DNA of 64,000 bases from Sorex araneus (lineage: Eukaryota; Chordata; Mammalia; Eulipotyphla; Soricidae): the NCBI RefSeq assembly GCF_027595985.1, contig NC_073313.1, positions 107,440,552-107,504,551 on the forward strand. Reading direction: 5' to 3'. A model generated the notes under the pieces. The model was not told the origin of the DNA, ran no database searches, and worked only from the letters and a program-made list of their open reading frames with translations. This document shows, piece by piece, positions 54,008 through 64,000 of this stretch. The position numbers and the translations under genes are program-made. Numbering within the stretch: position 1 is the first letter of the stretch; the number at the start of each line of letters is the position of its first letter.

Positions 54008-54826
54008 CCTTGTGGTATTTTTTAAAGACATGACCATATATTGCTAAAATATAAGTATGGAGTAATAAAACTACCGGAAACACATAATAAATCCTGTGGG
54101 GAAAGATGGAAAGCCTTTAAATTATACTATAATTTAAGTTATACTATAAAGCTATAACAATCAAACTCTGGTACTAGAATAAAGACAAACTCTCAGAACT
54201 ATGAAATAGATTTGAGAGACCAGAGACTGACCATTAGGTATGTGGACAGCTGTCCTTTGACAAAGGAAGTAGGTGCATGAAGTGTAGCAAGGAAAACCTT
54301 GTCAGAAAATGATTCTGGGGAAAATAGTTAACCACATGCAAAAAAAAATGAATTCCTATCTCACACCACAAACAAAAAAATCAATGAAAATGTATTCAAA
54401 ATGTCAATATTAGGACCAAATCCATAAAATATATATAGGAAAACAGACTACATGATACCGAGTCTCAAGGCATGTTCAATGAGTCAAGTAATTCATTAGG
54501 GAAACAAACAAAAATAAACAAATGAGACTACATCAAATTAAGAAGCTACTGCACTGAGACATAAATGATGACTAGAATTTGAAAAACATCCTAAAGCCCT
54601 GGAGGAATAGTTGCTCACCACACACCTGAAAAGTACAACAACAAAAAGTGTCATTTGAAAAAGGGGGTAAGTAGAAAAACAAGCTTTTCCTCAAAGATGA
54701 AATACAGATGGCAAAGAAGCATATGAAAAACTATGTTTCATGACTTAGTATCAGAGGAATTTAAATCAAAACAATAAGATATCATCCCACCCCTGTGACA
54801 ATGTTACACATCAAAAGAGTAAAATG

Positions 54827-54981
54827 GGCTGGAGCGATTAGGGCATTTGTCATGCATGCGACCAATCCGGGTTCGACTCCCAGTATCCCATATAGTCCCC
54901 TGAGCACCATCAGGAGCAATTCCTGAGTGTAGAGCCAGGAGTAACCCCTTTGCATCGCCGGATGTGACCCAAAAGCAAAAA
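54827..54981 (+). mobile_element. SOR-type SINE, A-tailed, internally deleted
   Basis: gggctggagcgattagggcatttg: the agcacagcgggt stretch inside the A-box region is missing. B box gggttcgactcc, tail aaaagcaaaaaa. Confidence 0.92.
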
Positions 54982-54992
54982 AATAGTAAAAA

Positions 54993-55165
54993 CAAGGCCA
55001 GAGAGACAGTGAAGAGGTTAAGGCACTTGCCTTATGTGCTATCTGCCCTAGTTTGGATCCCCTAGACAATATATAGTCCCCTGAGTACTGACAGGTGTCA
55101 TTTCTTATTGTACAGCCAAATATAGCCCCTGAATACTCCCTGGAGTGGTTAATACTAACAATAAT
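54993..55165 (+). mobile_element. Old SOR-type SINE
   Basis: aaggccagagagacagtgaagagg head, gtcccctgagtactgacaggtgtc and catagcccctgaatactcc. Confidence 0.65.
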
Positions 55166-55299
55166 AATTATTATTAGAGTAATAACAATGTTGCAGCGGT
55201 GTGGGGGAAAAGGAACCATCATTTACTGTTTGTGTGAATGTCATCTGGTTCACCCTCTATGAAAAGCAAAATAGAAACTTCTCAAAAAATTAAGAATTG

Positions 55300-55470
55300 A
55301 TGATCTTCAACTATAGTACAATAGGTAATGTACTTGCCTGGCATGTGGTCAGCCTGGGTTTGATCCCTGACACCACATATGGTCCACGAAGCCCTTGCAG
55401 GTGTGATACCTGAGTGCAGAGCCAGAAGCAAGTCAAGAGCATAGCTGGGTGTAGCCCCAATAAACCACCT
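55300..55470 (+). mobile_element. Old SOR-type SINE
   Basis: ctatagtacaataggtaatg head, ctgggtttgatccctgacaccacatatgg and agctgggtgtagcccc. Confidence 0.78.
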
Positions 55471-55485
55471 CAAATTAAGAATTAA

Positions 55486-55655
55486 AGGTGCTTGAAAGAT
55501 AGTACAGCAAGGAGGGTACTTGACTTGTACATGGATGGCCAGGTTTTACTCTCCAGCACCCCATATGGTCCCAAGAGCTTTGCCAAGTATTGTCCCTGAG
55601 CGCGGACCCATGAGTAAGCTCTGAGTCTTACTGGGTGTCCCCAAGACAATAAAAT
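55486..55655 (+). mobile_element. Old SOR-type SINE
   Basis: gcttgaaagatagtacagcaagg head, ctccagcaccccatatggtccc and tactgggtgtccccaag. Confidence 0.72.
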
Positions 55656-56340
55656 GTTAAGAATTGAGTTTCCCTACAACTCAGAGTCCAAATAAATTAA
55701 TTTGAAAAACACATCTGTATGCCTATGATCATTGCAGCACTTGTCACTGTAGCTGAGGCATGGAAATTACCCAAGTACATGACAACAGATAACTGGATAA
55801 AGAAACTGGCATATATACAAAATTGTATACTCATTAGCTATAAGAAAAGATGAGATTCCATAGTTCGCTTCTAGGTGAGCAAAGTGAATCAATCCCACAG
55901 CTGCCACCATGTCGACTCACCCATGGGCCCTGCTCTTTAGATTTATGAACTAAATTTCCAAGGATATGCAAGTCACGTAGTTGAAAGTTTTGCATACACC
56001 AGTCTCCCAGCTATAAACTCTGGGGCATCCTCAGGAAGGGAGGGGTCAATTCCCAATACTGCTGAAGCCCCAGAAGTCACACCACACCTGAATGCTGTTG
56101 CCATGCCAATGGCCCAACTCCATGGCTTCACTAAGAATCTCTGCAGACTCATCACAGTTTTACACTGACATATACGGACCATGCAGCTGCATATTTATCA
56201 CACCAAATTGGATGGGAAAAATGGGAAAGAAACATAAAGCCAACTAACCTCAATGAACAACAATAACACAGAAGGTTCAACTCGTGATTGACAAGCTTAG
56301 TAATTCCTCAAAGACTTAACAATCCTGTGGTAAGATATAA

Positions 56341-56513
56341 TCACTGTCACTCATCCTGTTGCTCATTGACTTGTTCGAGCGGGCACCAGTAACATCTCTC
56401 ATTGTGAGACTTGTTGTTACTGTTTTTGGCATATCGAATACACCACAGGTAGCTTGCCAGGCTCTGCCGTGCGGGCGCAATACTCTGTAGCTTGCTGGAT
56501 TCTCCGAGAGGGG
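56341..56513 (-). mobile_element. SOR-type SINE, CAGTG-tailed subtype
   Basis: Minus strand. In sense the tail ends ...gagtgacagtga with no poly(A). gttcgagcgggcaccagtaac, gtttttggcatatcgaatac, and two agcttgccagg modules are present; the head is truncated in the ctctcggagaatcc region. Confidence 0.88.
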
Positions 56514-56764
56514 TGGTATTTTCACAAATTTTCTTTTACTAGAATATTTTGATAATTTCTTTAGTCATTTGGTTGTAACAAGCAATATAAAATATTGTGC
56601 ATCTTCTAAGGAGGCAAGTTTGAGGGGTAGTTGGGAAAATGGATAGAATGTCACTCAGGTGGTGGAATTGGTATTGGAAAATCAAAGGATTGTACCAACG
56701 ATACTATGAACAGCTTTGTAAACCATGGTGTATTAATTTTAAAAAGGAGAGTAAGGAATATGTA

Positions 56765-56998
56765 ATTATCTCTCACACATGTGGAGTAAAGAAACATGTA
56801 TTAAGGGACTAAAAAAACCAAATTATAACAGATTCTGAGATTCGGCTTAAAGAACTGAGTTTGATAAAGGTGTGGAGGTTTGGAGGGGTCTAGACACAGG
56901 GACACTAACACTCTGGGGCTAGGAGTGGTGTGTGCCTAAAATATTGCTATCAACAGTATTTTAAATCACTGTGACATGCAAATAAAAGTAGGGGCAAG
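56765..56998 (+). mobile_element. Old-type L1 3'UTR
   Basis: tctctcacacatgtggagtaaag, gaactgagtttgataaagg and cagtattttaaatcactgtgacatgcaaataaaa. Confidence 0.68.
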
Positions 56999-57169
56999 AA
57001 AAAAAAGACCCAGGATTAAAAGGTAAAAGATAAGCATATGGCTTTCCCTTGGATTATATGCTAGAAAGCAACAAAAGATGTTTTTTGCAAAAATGTCTTA
57101 GTTTATACATGATATGAGATTACATTGCATCATAACCTGTTTCTGTTGTGTATAATTAAAATTCAATAT

Positions 57170-57715
57170 ATGTGTTCCATTTGTACCAATTTATTGACTC
57201 TCTCTCCTCTCCTTCTGGTTACCACTAATTGATCTTGTAGCCCAAAAGTTTATTTTTGCTTGATTTAGTTCATCTATCTATTTTCTGTATATATTGCATA
57301 TGAGTGAAATAATACACTGTCTTTCTCCACGTGGCTTATTTCACAAAGCTTAGTAGTCTCTATGTTCACTCACATTGTGGTAAATGGCAGAATTTCATCT
57401 TCTTTTTTTATTATTTTTAAAAATTTATTTATTTTTAATTAGTGAATCACCATGAGGGTACAGTTACAGATTTATCTTTTTTTTAAAATTAGCTTAATAC
57501 TATTCCATTGTTTATACATAACACATCTCTATCCATCCATCTGATGAGCACTTAGTTTGTTTCCAGTTCTTGCCATTGCAAATAACACTACAATACATAG
57601 AAGATTGTTATGTAGCTTTAAATTAGTGTTCCTTTATTTTTCAGATAAATACCCAAACCTGAGATAATTGGATTGTCTAGAATTTTAATGCAGCCCATAC
57701 CAAAATCTTAAAAAC
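57170..57715 (-). mobile_element. Old L1M fragment, antisense
   Basis: tccttctggttaccactaattgatc, gagtgaaataatacactgtc, tatgttcactcacattgtgg, and catctgatgagcacttagtttg. A short L1 3' stretch (57409-57475, gtgaatcaccatgagggtacag) interrupts it. Confidence 0.65.
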
Positions 57716-57719
57716 ATTC

Positions 57720-58405
57720 TTCACAGAAATAGAACAAAACTGTTTACAACAGCCAAAATCTGGAAAATACCCGAGTGCCAAAGAACAGATGACTGGTTAA
57801 AGAAACTTTGGTACATTTACACAATGGAATACTAGGCAGCTGTTAGAAAAGATGAAGTCCTGAAATTTGCATATAAATGGATCAACATGGAAAGTATCAC
57901 GTTAAGTGAAATGAGTCAGAAAGAGAGGGAGAGACATAGAAAGATCGCACTCATCTGTGGAATATAAAGTAACAGAAGAGGAGACTAACACTCAAGAATA
58001 GTAAAGATCAGGACCAGGAGGTTTACTACATGGCTTGGAAGCCTGCTTCAAATGCTTCCAAGCCATGTAGTAACATGGTATTGTTACTACAGAGAAGGGA
58101 ACACCAAGTAAAGGGTATTTGGAGGACCAGCTCGGGTTGGGAGATGCGAACCGAATGTAGACTACAGATGGAACACAATGGCCACTCAATGCCTCTAGTG
58201 CAAACTACAACACTCAAAAGGAAAGAGAGAACAAAAGGTGGGGTGAGGTGGGGGGAAGGATTGGGGGTGCTGGGATGGATACTGGGATCATTGGTGGTAG
58301 AGAATGGGCACTGGTGAAGGGATGGATACTCAACCATTGTATGACTGAAACACAAGCACAAAAGTTTGTAAATCTGTAACTGTACCCCATGGTGATTCAC
58401 TAATA
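57720..58405 (+). mobile_element. L1 3' end with unusual hairpin
   Basis: ORF2 C-terminal text (aaaactgtttacaacagcc, actttggtacatttacacaatggaatac, atggatcaacatggaaag), then 3'UTR with hairpin (58023-58073), G-rich tract (58238-58275), ggtggtagagaatgggcactgg and catggtgattcactaataaaa. Confidence 0.88.
58023..58073. repeat. Perfect 20-bp inverted repeat, 11-nt loop
   Basis: Arm 58023-58042 (ttactacatggcttggaagc) is the exact reverse complement of 58054-58073. The loop is ctgcttcaaat. Confidence 0.95.
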
Positions 58406-58439
58406 AAATTTATTTAAAAATATTAAAATAAAATAAAAT

Positions 58440-59085
58440 AAGAAATATTAAAGTCTGGCCAAAAACAAAAAAAGTATGATATTTTCTTGGAACTATAAAT
58501 CATCTTGAACAGCAAAACCACTCCTGATAGAAGGGCTGCAGAGATAGTATGGAATTAAGGCATCTGCTTTGAGCATGACTGACCCCAGTGTGATCCCAGG
58601 CATAACATACATATAGTACTTTGAGCCCAGCCAGGAGTTATTCATGAGCAAAAGCCTTGATCACAGTAAGGTGTGGCTCAAATACAAAACAAAACAAATA
58701 GATAAACAAAACCCCTCCTGATGGATAAGAACAAAACTGGAGGAATCAGATTTCCCCAGCTTCAAACAGCTCTCCAAAATGATAATAATTATAACAGCAT
58801 GATATTGGAATAAAAGAAGACACATAAATAAAATACTGAGAGCCGAGAAACAAAGATACACACATACAGTTAACTTATGAAAAAGAGGCCAGCAAGTTAC
58901 AATGGAACACGGAAAATGTATTTAATTAATGGCATTAGGACAACTAGATAACAACACCCAAAAGGAGGAAAGTAGACCACTAGACCAGACCATCCATAAA
59001 GCTCACCATGGTTTAAGGACTTGGCTGTAAGATCTGAGATTACAACATATATAGATGAAAACACAGGTGATGCATTTCTTTATCT
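58440..59085 (+). mobile_element. Old L1 ORF2 fragment (5' part of a split element)
   Basis: ggaggaatcagatttccccagcttcaaac, aatgataataattataacagc, ggtttaaggacttggctg, acaacatatatagatgaaaacac. ORF2 order. The SINE at 58531-58686 interrupts it, and it resumes near 60303 after the LTR-like block. Confidence 0.68.
58531..58686 (+). mobile_element. Old SOR-type SINE
   Basis: gggctgcagagatagtatgg head, ccccagtgtgatcccaggcataac and agccaggagttattcatgag. Confidence 0.75.
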
Positions 59086-59100
59086 TTTTTTTGGTGGTAG

Positions 59101-59893
59101 TGTAAAAAACTAAGGCTCGCTGAGGGGCGCGTGCATTTTCCGGCTCTCCGGGCGGCTCTGTCTCACCGCCCGAGTTCGGTGCTCTGGAACCGCTGTGTAT
59201 GGGCTGGATCGGGATAGCTGGTGGCCAAGGACAGGCGAAGGAAGAACGAGGACCAAGCTGGTTGCTGATTAGTTACCGTTTGTTCAATCTTCCATCTTTC
59301 TCATCTCCCGTACTCCTGGCTTCATCCTCTCTCTCCATCTACTGCCGCCTCTCTTCTCTAGTCTCTCCTCCTACTTGTCTCTCCCACCTTGACCTCCAGG
59401 CTACACCCAGCCAGGTAGCAAAATCAACATAAGAAAGCCCTTCCTGAGGGCAGGACATTCCAAAGCCCTTCCTGACTCTTAAGGGTTTTTTTTTCCCTTT
59501 CCTTAGTCCAAACACTTATTAACATCTTAATACTAGTTAGTTTTGTATGGACATAGCAAGAGATACATTGAGGCTTGCAAGGCAGCTCTCCTGGCAACAT
59601 CTTGCCACAGACTCAGACCACAGCACTCAGACTAGATTCCTCACCCTAGCAGGGTCCAAATCTAGTTATCACTGTTTGGATCATGACAGCATTTGTCCAT
59701 GATCAAGCTCTTAACTTATAGTTAAGCATTAGGCACTTTGGCCAGGCCCATCTCAATGCCAGGGTAGCACACAACTCACCGCTTGCCCTGGGTCCGTCTC
59801 ATCCCTCGTCGGGACCCTGCTTTTGGGGGTGCTAGGAAGTAAGGGCAGCTGGGGCTTAGGTCGAGAGAACAGATGCCCAGGAGGAAAATATCA
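59101..59893 (-). mobile_element. Candidate LTR-retroelement insertion, antisense, class uncertain
   Basis: GC-rich start on the plus strand (59101, TGTAAAAAAC, the complement of an LTR-type ACA end) and text with CpG-rich segments unlike any other repeat here. A tggtag flank at 59095-59100 resembles gggtag at 59762-59767, which would make 59101-59761 a 661-bp LTR. The homology of the remainder to about 60120 is unclear. It interrupts an old L1 ORF2. No gag, pol or env frame is seen, and no family name is recalled with confidence. Confidence 0.4.
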
Positions 59894-60129
59894 TGTAGAG
59901 TCAAATGACTCCCAGGTTACAAAAGCATAGCATTTGCTAAGTCTTCCTGTGTCCATACAAAAAGGACATTGCTCTGAATTAAACTATGCAAAGGACTCAA
60001 GGAGAAGAGAAAAACAGTATTTACAAGTCAACAGAACACTAAGAAAGAAGCTACAAATAAACAAAGAGGAATGGGAGCACTGTAACGGGAGTAACCCAAT
60101 AAACCTAAACTACCTGAGGCTATGTTATC

Positions 60130-60302
60130 CTACAGGTAGGAAGGGTTGAGCCACACCCACCACTGCTCAGGGGATATTCCTTGATTTGTGCTACTCTTGA
60201 TGCTTGGTGGTGCTCAGGAGACCAAACATGGTGTAAGTATTTGAATCTGGGTTGGTGGATGCAAGACCTGCACCATAACCCCTGTACTATCTCTCCAGCC
60301 CA
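60130..60302 (-). mobile_element. SOR-type SINE
   Basis: gagccacacccaccactgctcagg, tgcttggtggtgctcaggagacc and actatctctccagccc head. Confidence 0.82.
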
Positions 60303-60965
60303 ACACTTCTTTACATTAGTCTTAGAATTATGCTTTGTGACTGGATTCCAACTCGAAAGCAAACAAAATCAATGGGACTAAGTGAAACACAAAACCTTCT
60401 GCAGCAAGCAAAGCCAAAGAAACTTGAATCAAAACTAAAAGACACCTCATTGAATGATATTTTGCCCAACCTACATCCGATACAATGCTAATATATAGAA
60501 CATAAAAGAACTCATTAAACTCAAAAACAAAAAAAAAGCCATCTGATTTAAATATAAGCAGGAGATGTTAACACACTTCTCCAAAGAAGACATACATATG
60601 ACAAATCGACACATGAAAGGTCTTCATAATATTTAATTATTATGAAAGCATAAATCAAAACTTAGTGAGGGGGCTCTAGGGCTTTTGGGGTGATGAGGTG
60701 AGGTAGTTATATATACCAAGACCATCAGTGTGAGCATTACTGGAAACACACTACCTTAACCACAATATATTTTAAAAATCAAAGAAAGAAAAATTGAGAC
60801 ATTTTTACACCTGTGAGAATGGCTATCAACCAAAAGACAAGAAACAAGTATAGGAGAAAATGTAAAAAAAGGGAGCCCTTATACAGTGTTGGTTCAGATA
60901 TCAATTGGCTTATCTATCATAAAAAGAAGTATGGAAAGTCCTGAAAAAGAACAATGTTCTATATC
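60303..60965 (+). mobile_element. Old L1 ORF2 fragment (3' part of the split element)
   Basis: atgctttgtgactggattcc, aagccaaagaaacttgaatc, caacctacatccgatacaatgc, cttctccaaagaagacatac, acctgtgagaatggctatc. ORF2 order. A short SINE-like stretch (60665-60760) interrupts it. Confidence 0.7.
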
Positions 60966-61139
60966 ACGTAATACACATTAGGACCAATTTCTTATGCCCA
61001 TTTTCAGAACCTACAATCAGTGTCACAGGACATCACTGCTGGTACAATCTACTTTGTAGTAAGGATGGTAAAATATAACAAGAAATAATTTTAGTTTGGG
61101 GGTACTAGATGTTGAGTATTCAGTGACATGGCAGATTTT

Positions 61140-61485
61140 ATTATTGTTTACATTTTGTCAGCCATAACTTACACATTCCCTTCCTGTCAAGCTCAAGTGG
61201 GACTATATAAATTGCTTTGGTCAATGAAAAGTGAGTGGAAATGTCAATGACACTTCCAAGCAGATGCTTTCAAAGCCAAAGTATGGTGTGTCTTTTTTTC
61301 CTGTCACTAACACCAATATCACATAGATACTACTCTTTGAACCTGTGTCCTAGAGTAAAGACACATGGCGTATAGCCATAACTAACTCATAGCAAACAAA
61401 TAACATGATAACATATAATAAGATATTATTCTAGTTTGGGGCAGTCATTTGTTATTGAAGTATAGCATAGCCTACACTGACTTCT
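61140..61485 (+). mobile_element. MLT1-like MaLR LTR
   Basis: gctttggtcaatgaaaagtgagtgg, cttccaagcagatgctttc, cctgtgtcctagagtaaag, then ttattctagtttggggcagtcatttgttattgaagtatagcatagcctacactgac. This order matches MLT1-type LTR 3' ends. It is an ancient mammalian element and heavily decayed. Confidence 0.6.
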
Positions 61486-61499
61486 ACAAGTTTGTGAAT

Positions 61500-61580
61500 A
61501 CACAGACATGATCATTGCCCTCATGGAACTTAAAAATCAATGGAGAATATAGTAAGGAGGAAGAAAGTAAAAGTGGATGA
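61500..61580 (+). repeat. L2 relic
   Basis: tgatcattgccctcatggaacttaaaaatc fits the L2 text (gccctcaaggagctcacag). Confidence 0.45.
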
Positions 61581-61683
61581 GGGAGTGAGGGAAATTATTA
61601 CAAGTCATGGTAAGTAGTGAAAGTGATTAACAGTGTATGTATATATGTACCTACTTTATTTAAAGGGTTTGGATTTTGTTTTT

Positions 61684-61853
61684 TATCGTTGTTTTTGTTT
61701 CTTGTTTGAGGCACTCAGGACTTACTTCTGGCTCTGCATTCAGGGATCACTTCTTGGAGTCTCAGGGGCTCAGATGGGGTACCAGGGATCGAATCCAGAT
61801 TCGCTGCCTGCAAAGCAAGAACCATACTCACTGTACTATCACCTTATCCCTAG
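61684..61853 (-). mobile_element. SOR-type SINE
   Basis: cttgtttgaggcactcaggacttac, ggggtaccagggatcgaatcc and tactatcaccttatccc head. Internally shortened near the tail. Confidence 0.78.
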
Positions 61854-61859
61854 AGTTTG

Positions 61860-62600
61860 ACGTTTGATTACTGATTTTACCTCAAAAAGCAACAACAATA
61901 AAAATCACAGCTTTTTCTTTTGTCCTTCATCTTCTCTTCCCATTTTCTCTTATCTGACCGTCTTCCTTCCTGTCCACGATACTTTCACTATACTTGATAT
62001 TACTTTTTTATTCCCCATATTTGTCTATGTTACATCTGTGTGCACATACATCACGTTCATGTGCATTTGCACACATGTACACAAAAAGACATACATAGGC
62101 AGTGCTTTTGAGACTGAACTTGATCATCATAACCCTGAGATCCCTGCTTATCCTACCAGAATTGCTGCTGTGTGCTACTTTAATCACAGCCATTATTCAC
62201 AACACCTCGCACATTTCTGTCTTGTTGACAGTATTTGGGAAGCAGCAGCTGCTCTCTTACTTTCACATTGATTGCCACTGTTTTGCCTTGCAAAAGAATA
62301 TTAAATATCGCAGTTTAACACAAATCTTCTTCAAGACAGCTTCTGTTTCAGCCACCCAGAGTCTTTGTCTCTCTCAATCAATTGAGCTCTGCAGAGCACT
62401 TTTAGATTGGCTTCTCTGCTTGAACCATTTCAAATTGTCTGGCATTGATGTGATCCAGCCCCCATTCGATTCCCCTGATATCTCTGCTGCTTCGTTTGCT
62501 GCAATCCGAAAATATCAGCCTTCCAAACTACTTCATTGTTATTGAAATAACCTTATTAGAAGTGCATTTCTTCACCCTGAAGGCTTCTAAGCAGTGGTTT
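61860..62600. other. Low-copy stretch, candidate conserved non-coding DNA
   Basis: 62090-62560 shows no SINE, L1 or LTR text. A 147-codon frame (62102-62545) is open, but it lacks recognisable domains and is leucine/serine-rich through a pyrimidine-rich region. Reading it as non-coding is the safer view. Confidence 0.3.
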
Positions 62601-62654
62601 ATACATTAAAGCTCATGGACCTGTTGGATCTGATAGCATACAGCAGCATATAGT

Positions 62655-63040
62655 CATTATGAAAAAAATAGTTTGGAGGTTCTTAAAAATTAAGTCTAAA
62701 AAAATTAAGTCTAGAACTGCCTCCGGATACAGCAATTCTACTTACTGATATTTACCCAAAGCAAATAAAAACAGTAAATTGAAAAAAAAATATTTGCTCC
62801 CCTATGTTTGTTGTGTTATTATTTACAACAGCCCAAACTTGAAAATTACTTAAGTACTTCAATAGATGGAAAGATGGATGAAGGGACAAAGAAGATAGAC
62901 TACTCATGGGTGAAAAAGGATACAATCTTGCCATTTGCAGCAACATAATGGGCCTGAAGTGTTCTGGGCTAAGTGAAATAATTCAGAAAGTGAAATACAT
63001 GTACTTTAGGATCTTTTACTCAGGCACAAAACATGCACGA
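62655..63040 (+). mobile_element. Old L1 ORF2 C-terminal fragment
   Basis: aagtctagaactgcctccggatac, gtttgttgtgttattatttacaacagcc, gatggatgaagggacaaag, and ccatttgcagcaacataatggg; the order fits the ORF2 C-terminus of older L1s. Confidence 0.72.
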
Positions 63041-63041
63041 C

Positions 63042-63302
63042 CTGAAGAGATAATACAGGAGTTATGGTACATTCCAGTCTGATCCCTGGCACCACATCTT
63101 CCCCCTGGTCCATCCAATACCAGGGGCAGCTCTAGAGGCCCTTACCACCAGATGTGAGCCTAGTGTTTCCTGGCAATGCAGAGCCCTTGCAGCACCACAT
63201 TCTTGGGTCTTAGCATTGAACCATGTTTCCCAGTTTACTGGGAATCATCAGGAGTGAGCCTGGACCCCCAAGTACTAGTTGGGGGAACCCTGCCAAAAAA
63301 TT
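63042..63302 (+). mobile_element. Old SOR-type SINE, with extra internal sequence
   Basis: gacctgaagagataatacagg head, tctgatccctggcaccacatc, atcatcaggagtgagcctgg, and an A tail. It is about 90 bp longer than usual, so an internal insertion or duplication is likely. Confidence 0.6.
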
Positions 63303-63304
63303 AA

Positions 63305-64000
63305 AGCAATATACAAATGAAACAGCACACAACAGAAATGGTAGAATCAGATTGCTGCTATAACCAAACACTCCAAATATTTGCGAGTTTTGTGTTTCAA
63401 AATTTCAGCATTGGGGTTCTGAAAGCTGAAAGAGACTGTCCAGGGGTAATCCTAGAGGGTATACCAATCCTTCCCTGAGAGCATCCACATTGTTACATTG
63501 CTACATTATTACATTGTTGCATTCTTTTTTGCTTAGATTAGCCCAAAACAAAGCCTTACAAATCCTTTTGTACTGATAAGGATTCCAGTCCCTAATTGCA
63601 GAGATCAGTCGAGGCTGCAGAGTGGAGCTTACCTTGAGCTAAAGCCATGTATTTCATTAATATTTTAAGAAATAACCCCCTGCTGATGTTTTTCTATAAT
63701 TTTCCATACATACTATGCATAGTTATATGTTCATTGTATGTTCCTCAACTGCATATATTCATCTCATCTCTTCATAAATATGGATAATTTCTTCTGTCAA
63801 TTGCTAAATATGTATAGACTGTTACACTATCAGACCTCTACTCAGCATGAAAGTAGACCCTCACCCAGCTACTCCTATTTATAAAGGTTGTTCTACAACT
63901 TGTGCTGGATAAACACCATTCTCAACTTATAAGATGCCTCTTTGAAAAATATTCCTCCTTTTTAATTCTGAAGTTCCTGTGGCTTTTGCACAATAGTGGC
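63305..64000. other. Low-copy sequence, no recognised feature
   Basis: AT-rich. Contains an imperfect short repeat acattgttacattgctacatt near 63490-63530. No gene was recognised. Confidence 0.3.

Larger units (their letters stand above)
54080..56760 (+). mobile_element. Old L1: ORF2 3' part plus 3'UTR, split by five SINEs
   Basis: ctataaagctataacaatcaaactctgg, gaaatagatttgagagaccagag, ctttgacaaaggaagtagg (ORF2), then at 55700-55860 atcattgcagcacttgtcactgtagc and agaaactggcatatatacaaaattgtatac (ORF2 C-terminus), then the third-type 3'UTR. Read as one element interrupted by SINE insertions at 54827, 54993, 55300, 55486 and 56341. No open ORF2 remains. Confidence 0.72.

Noticed and set aside
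62102..62545. 147-codon ORF as a gene
   Set aside because: No recognisable domain, skewed Leu/Ser/Ile composition from pyrimidine-rich DNA, and no splice or promoter signals that stand out. It is kept only as a conservation check.

Overview
The window is mammalian nuclear DNA, almost certainly from a shrew (Sorex or a close soricid). The evidence is a dense set of tRNA-derived SINEs of the shrew SOR type. Many have intact A and B boxes, and several are flanked by perfect 9-16 bp target-site duplications (TSDs). Around them lie many L1 fragments with a characteristic G-rich 3'UTR, plus ancient mammal-wide MIR, L2 and MLT1-like relics. I see no intact multi-exon gene, no tRNA or rRNA gene, no CRISPR array and no prokaryotic or plasmid signal. 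The organism and the SINE name come from recalled knowledge of these families, not from a database search.

Two stretches derive from host genes. At 24601-26530 there is a full-length processed retrocopy of RHOA: 5'UTR, coding region, 3'UTR with poly(A) signal and A tail, flanked by a TSD at an L1-endonuclease-like site. Its reading frame is open for 204 codons, but a 1-bp deletion replaces the polybasic/CAAX tail with an unrelated 23-residue tail, and four other residues differ from RhoA. At about 33208-33400 there is a decayed copy of VAV3 exon 1 (start of the calponin-homology domain) with a lost ATG, an in-frame stop and a frameshift. It lies inside an L1, next to a SINE.

Layout: 1-8 kb holds SINEs, a hAT-like relic and L1 3' ends. 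8-13 kb is an L1-rich block with an AT-rich minisatellite and a long antisense L1 3'UTR. 13-24 kb mixes old L1 ORF2 pieces with low-copy DNA (16.98-17.58 kb and 18.2-19.55 kb are the cleanest single-copy stretches) and ends in three young SINEs. 24.2-26.7 kb holds a SINE and the RHOA retrocopy. 27-36 kb holds SINE clusters and a long antisense L1 (32.6-35.2 kb) that contains the VAV3 piece. 36-51 kb is mostly low-copy DNA with MIR/L2 relics, a young L1 3' insertion (40817-41512), purine and pyrimidine microsatellites near 46.4-46.7 kb and an ERVK-like solo LTR (49603-49959). 51-61 kb is again L1-dominated and includes a nearly complete decayed ORF2/3'UTR element split by SINEs, a perfect 20-bp hairpin (58023-58073) and a GC-rich LTR-like insertion (59101-59893). 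61-64 kb holds an MLT1-like LTR, a low-copy stretch and an old L1/SINE pair.

There are no operons or working pathways here. The shared biology is retrotransposition: L1 is the likely source of the enzyme that mobilised the A-tailed SINEs and the RHOA mRNA. The most notable sequence-level observations are a SINE subtype that ends in CAGTG repeats instead of poly(A), a conserved GC-rich quasi-palindrome and G-quadruplex tract in the L1 3'UTR, and a fold-back hairpin that looks like a template-switch product.
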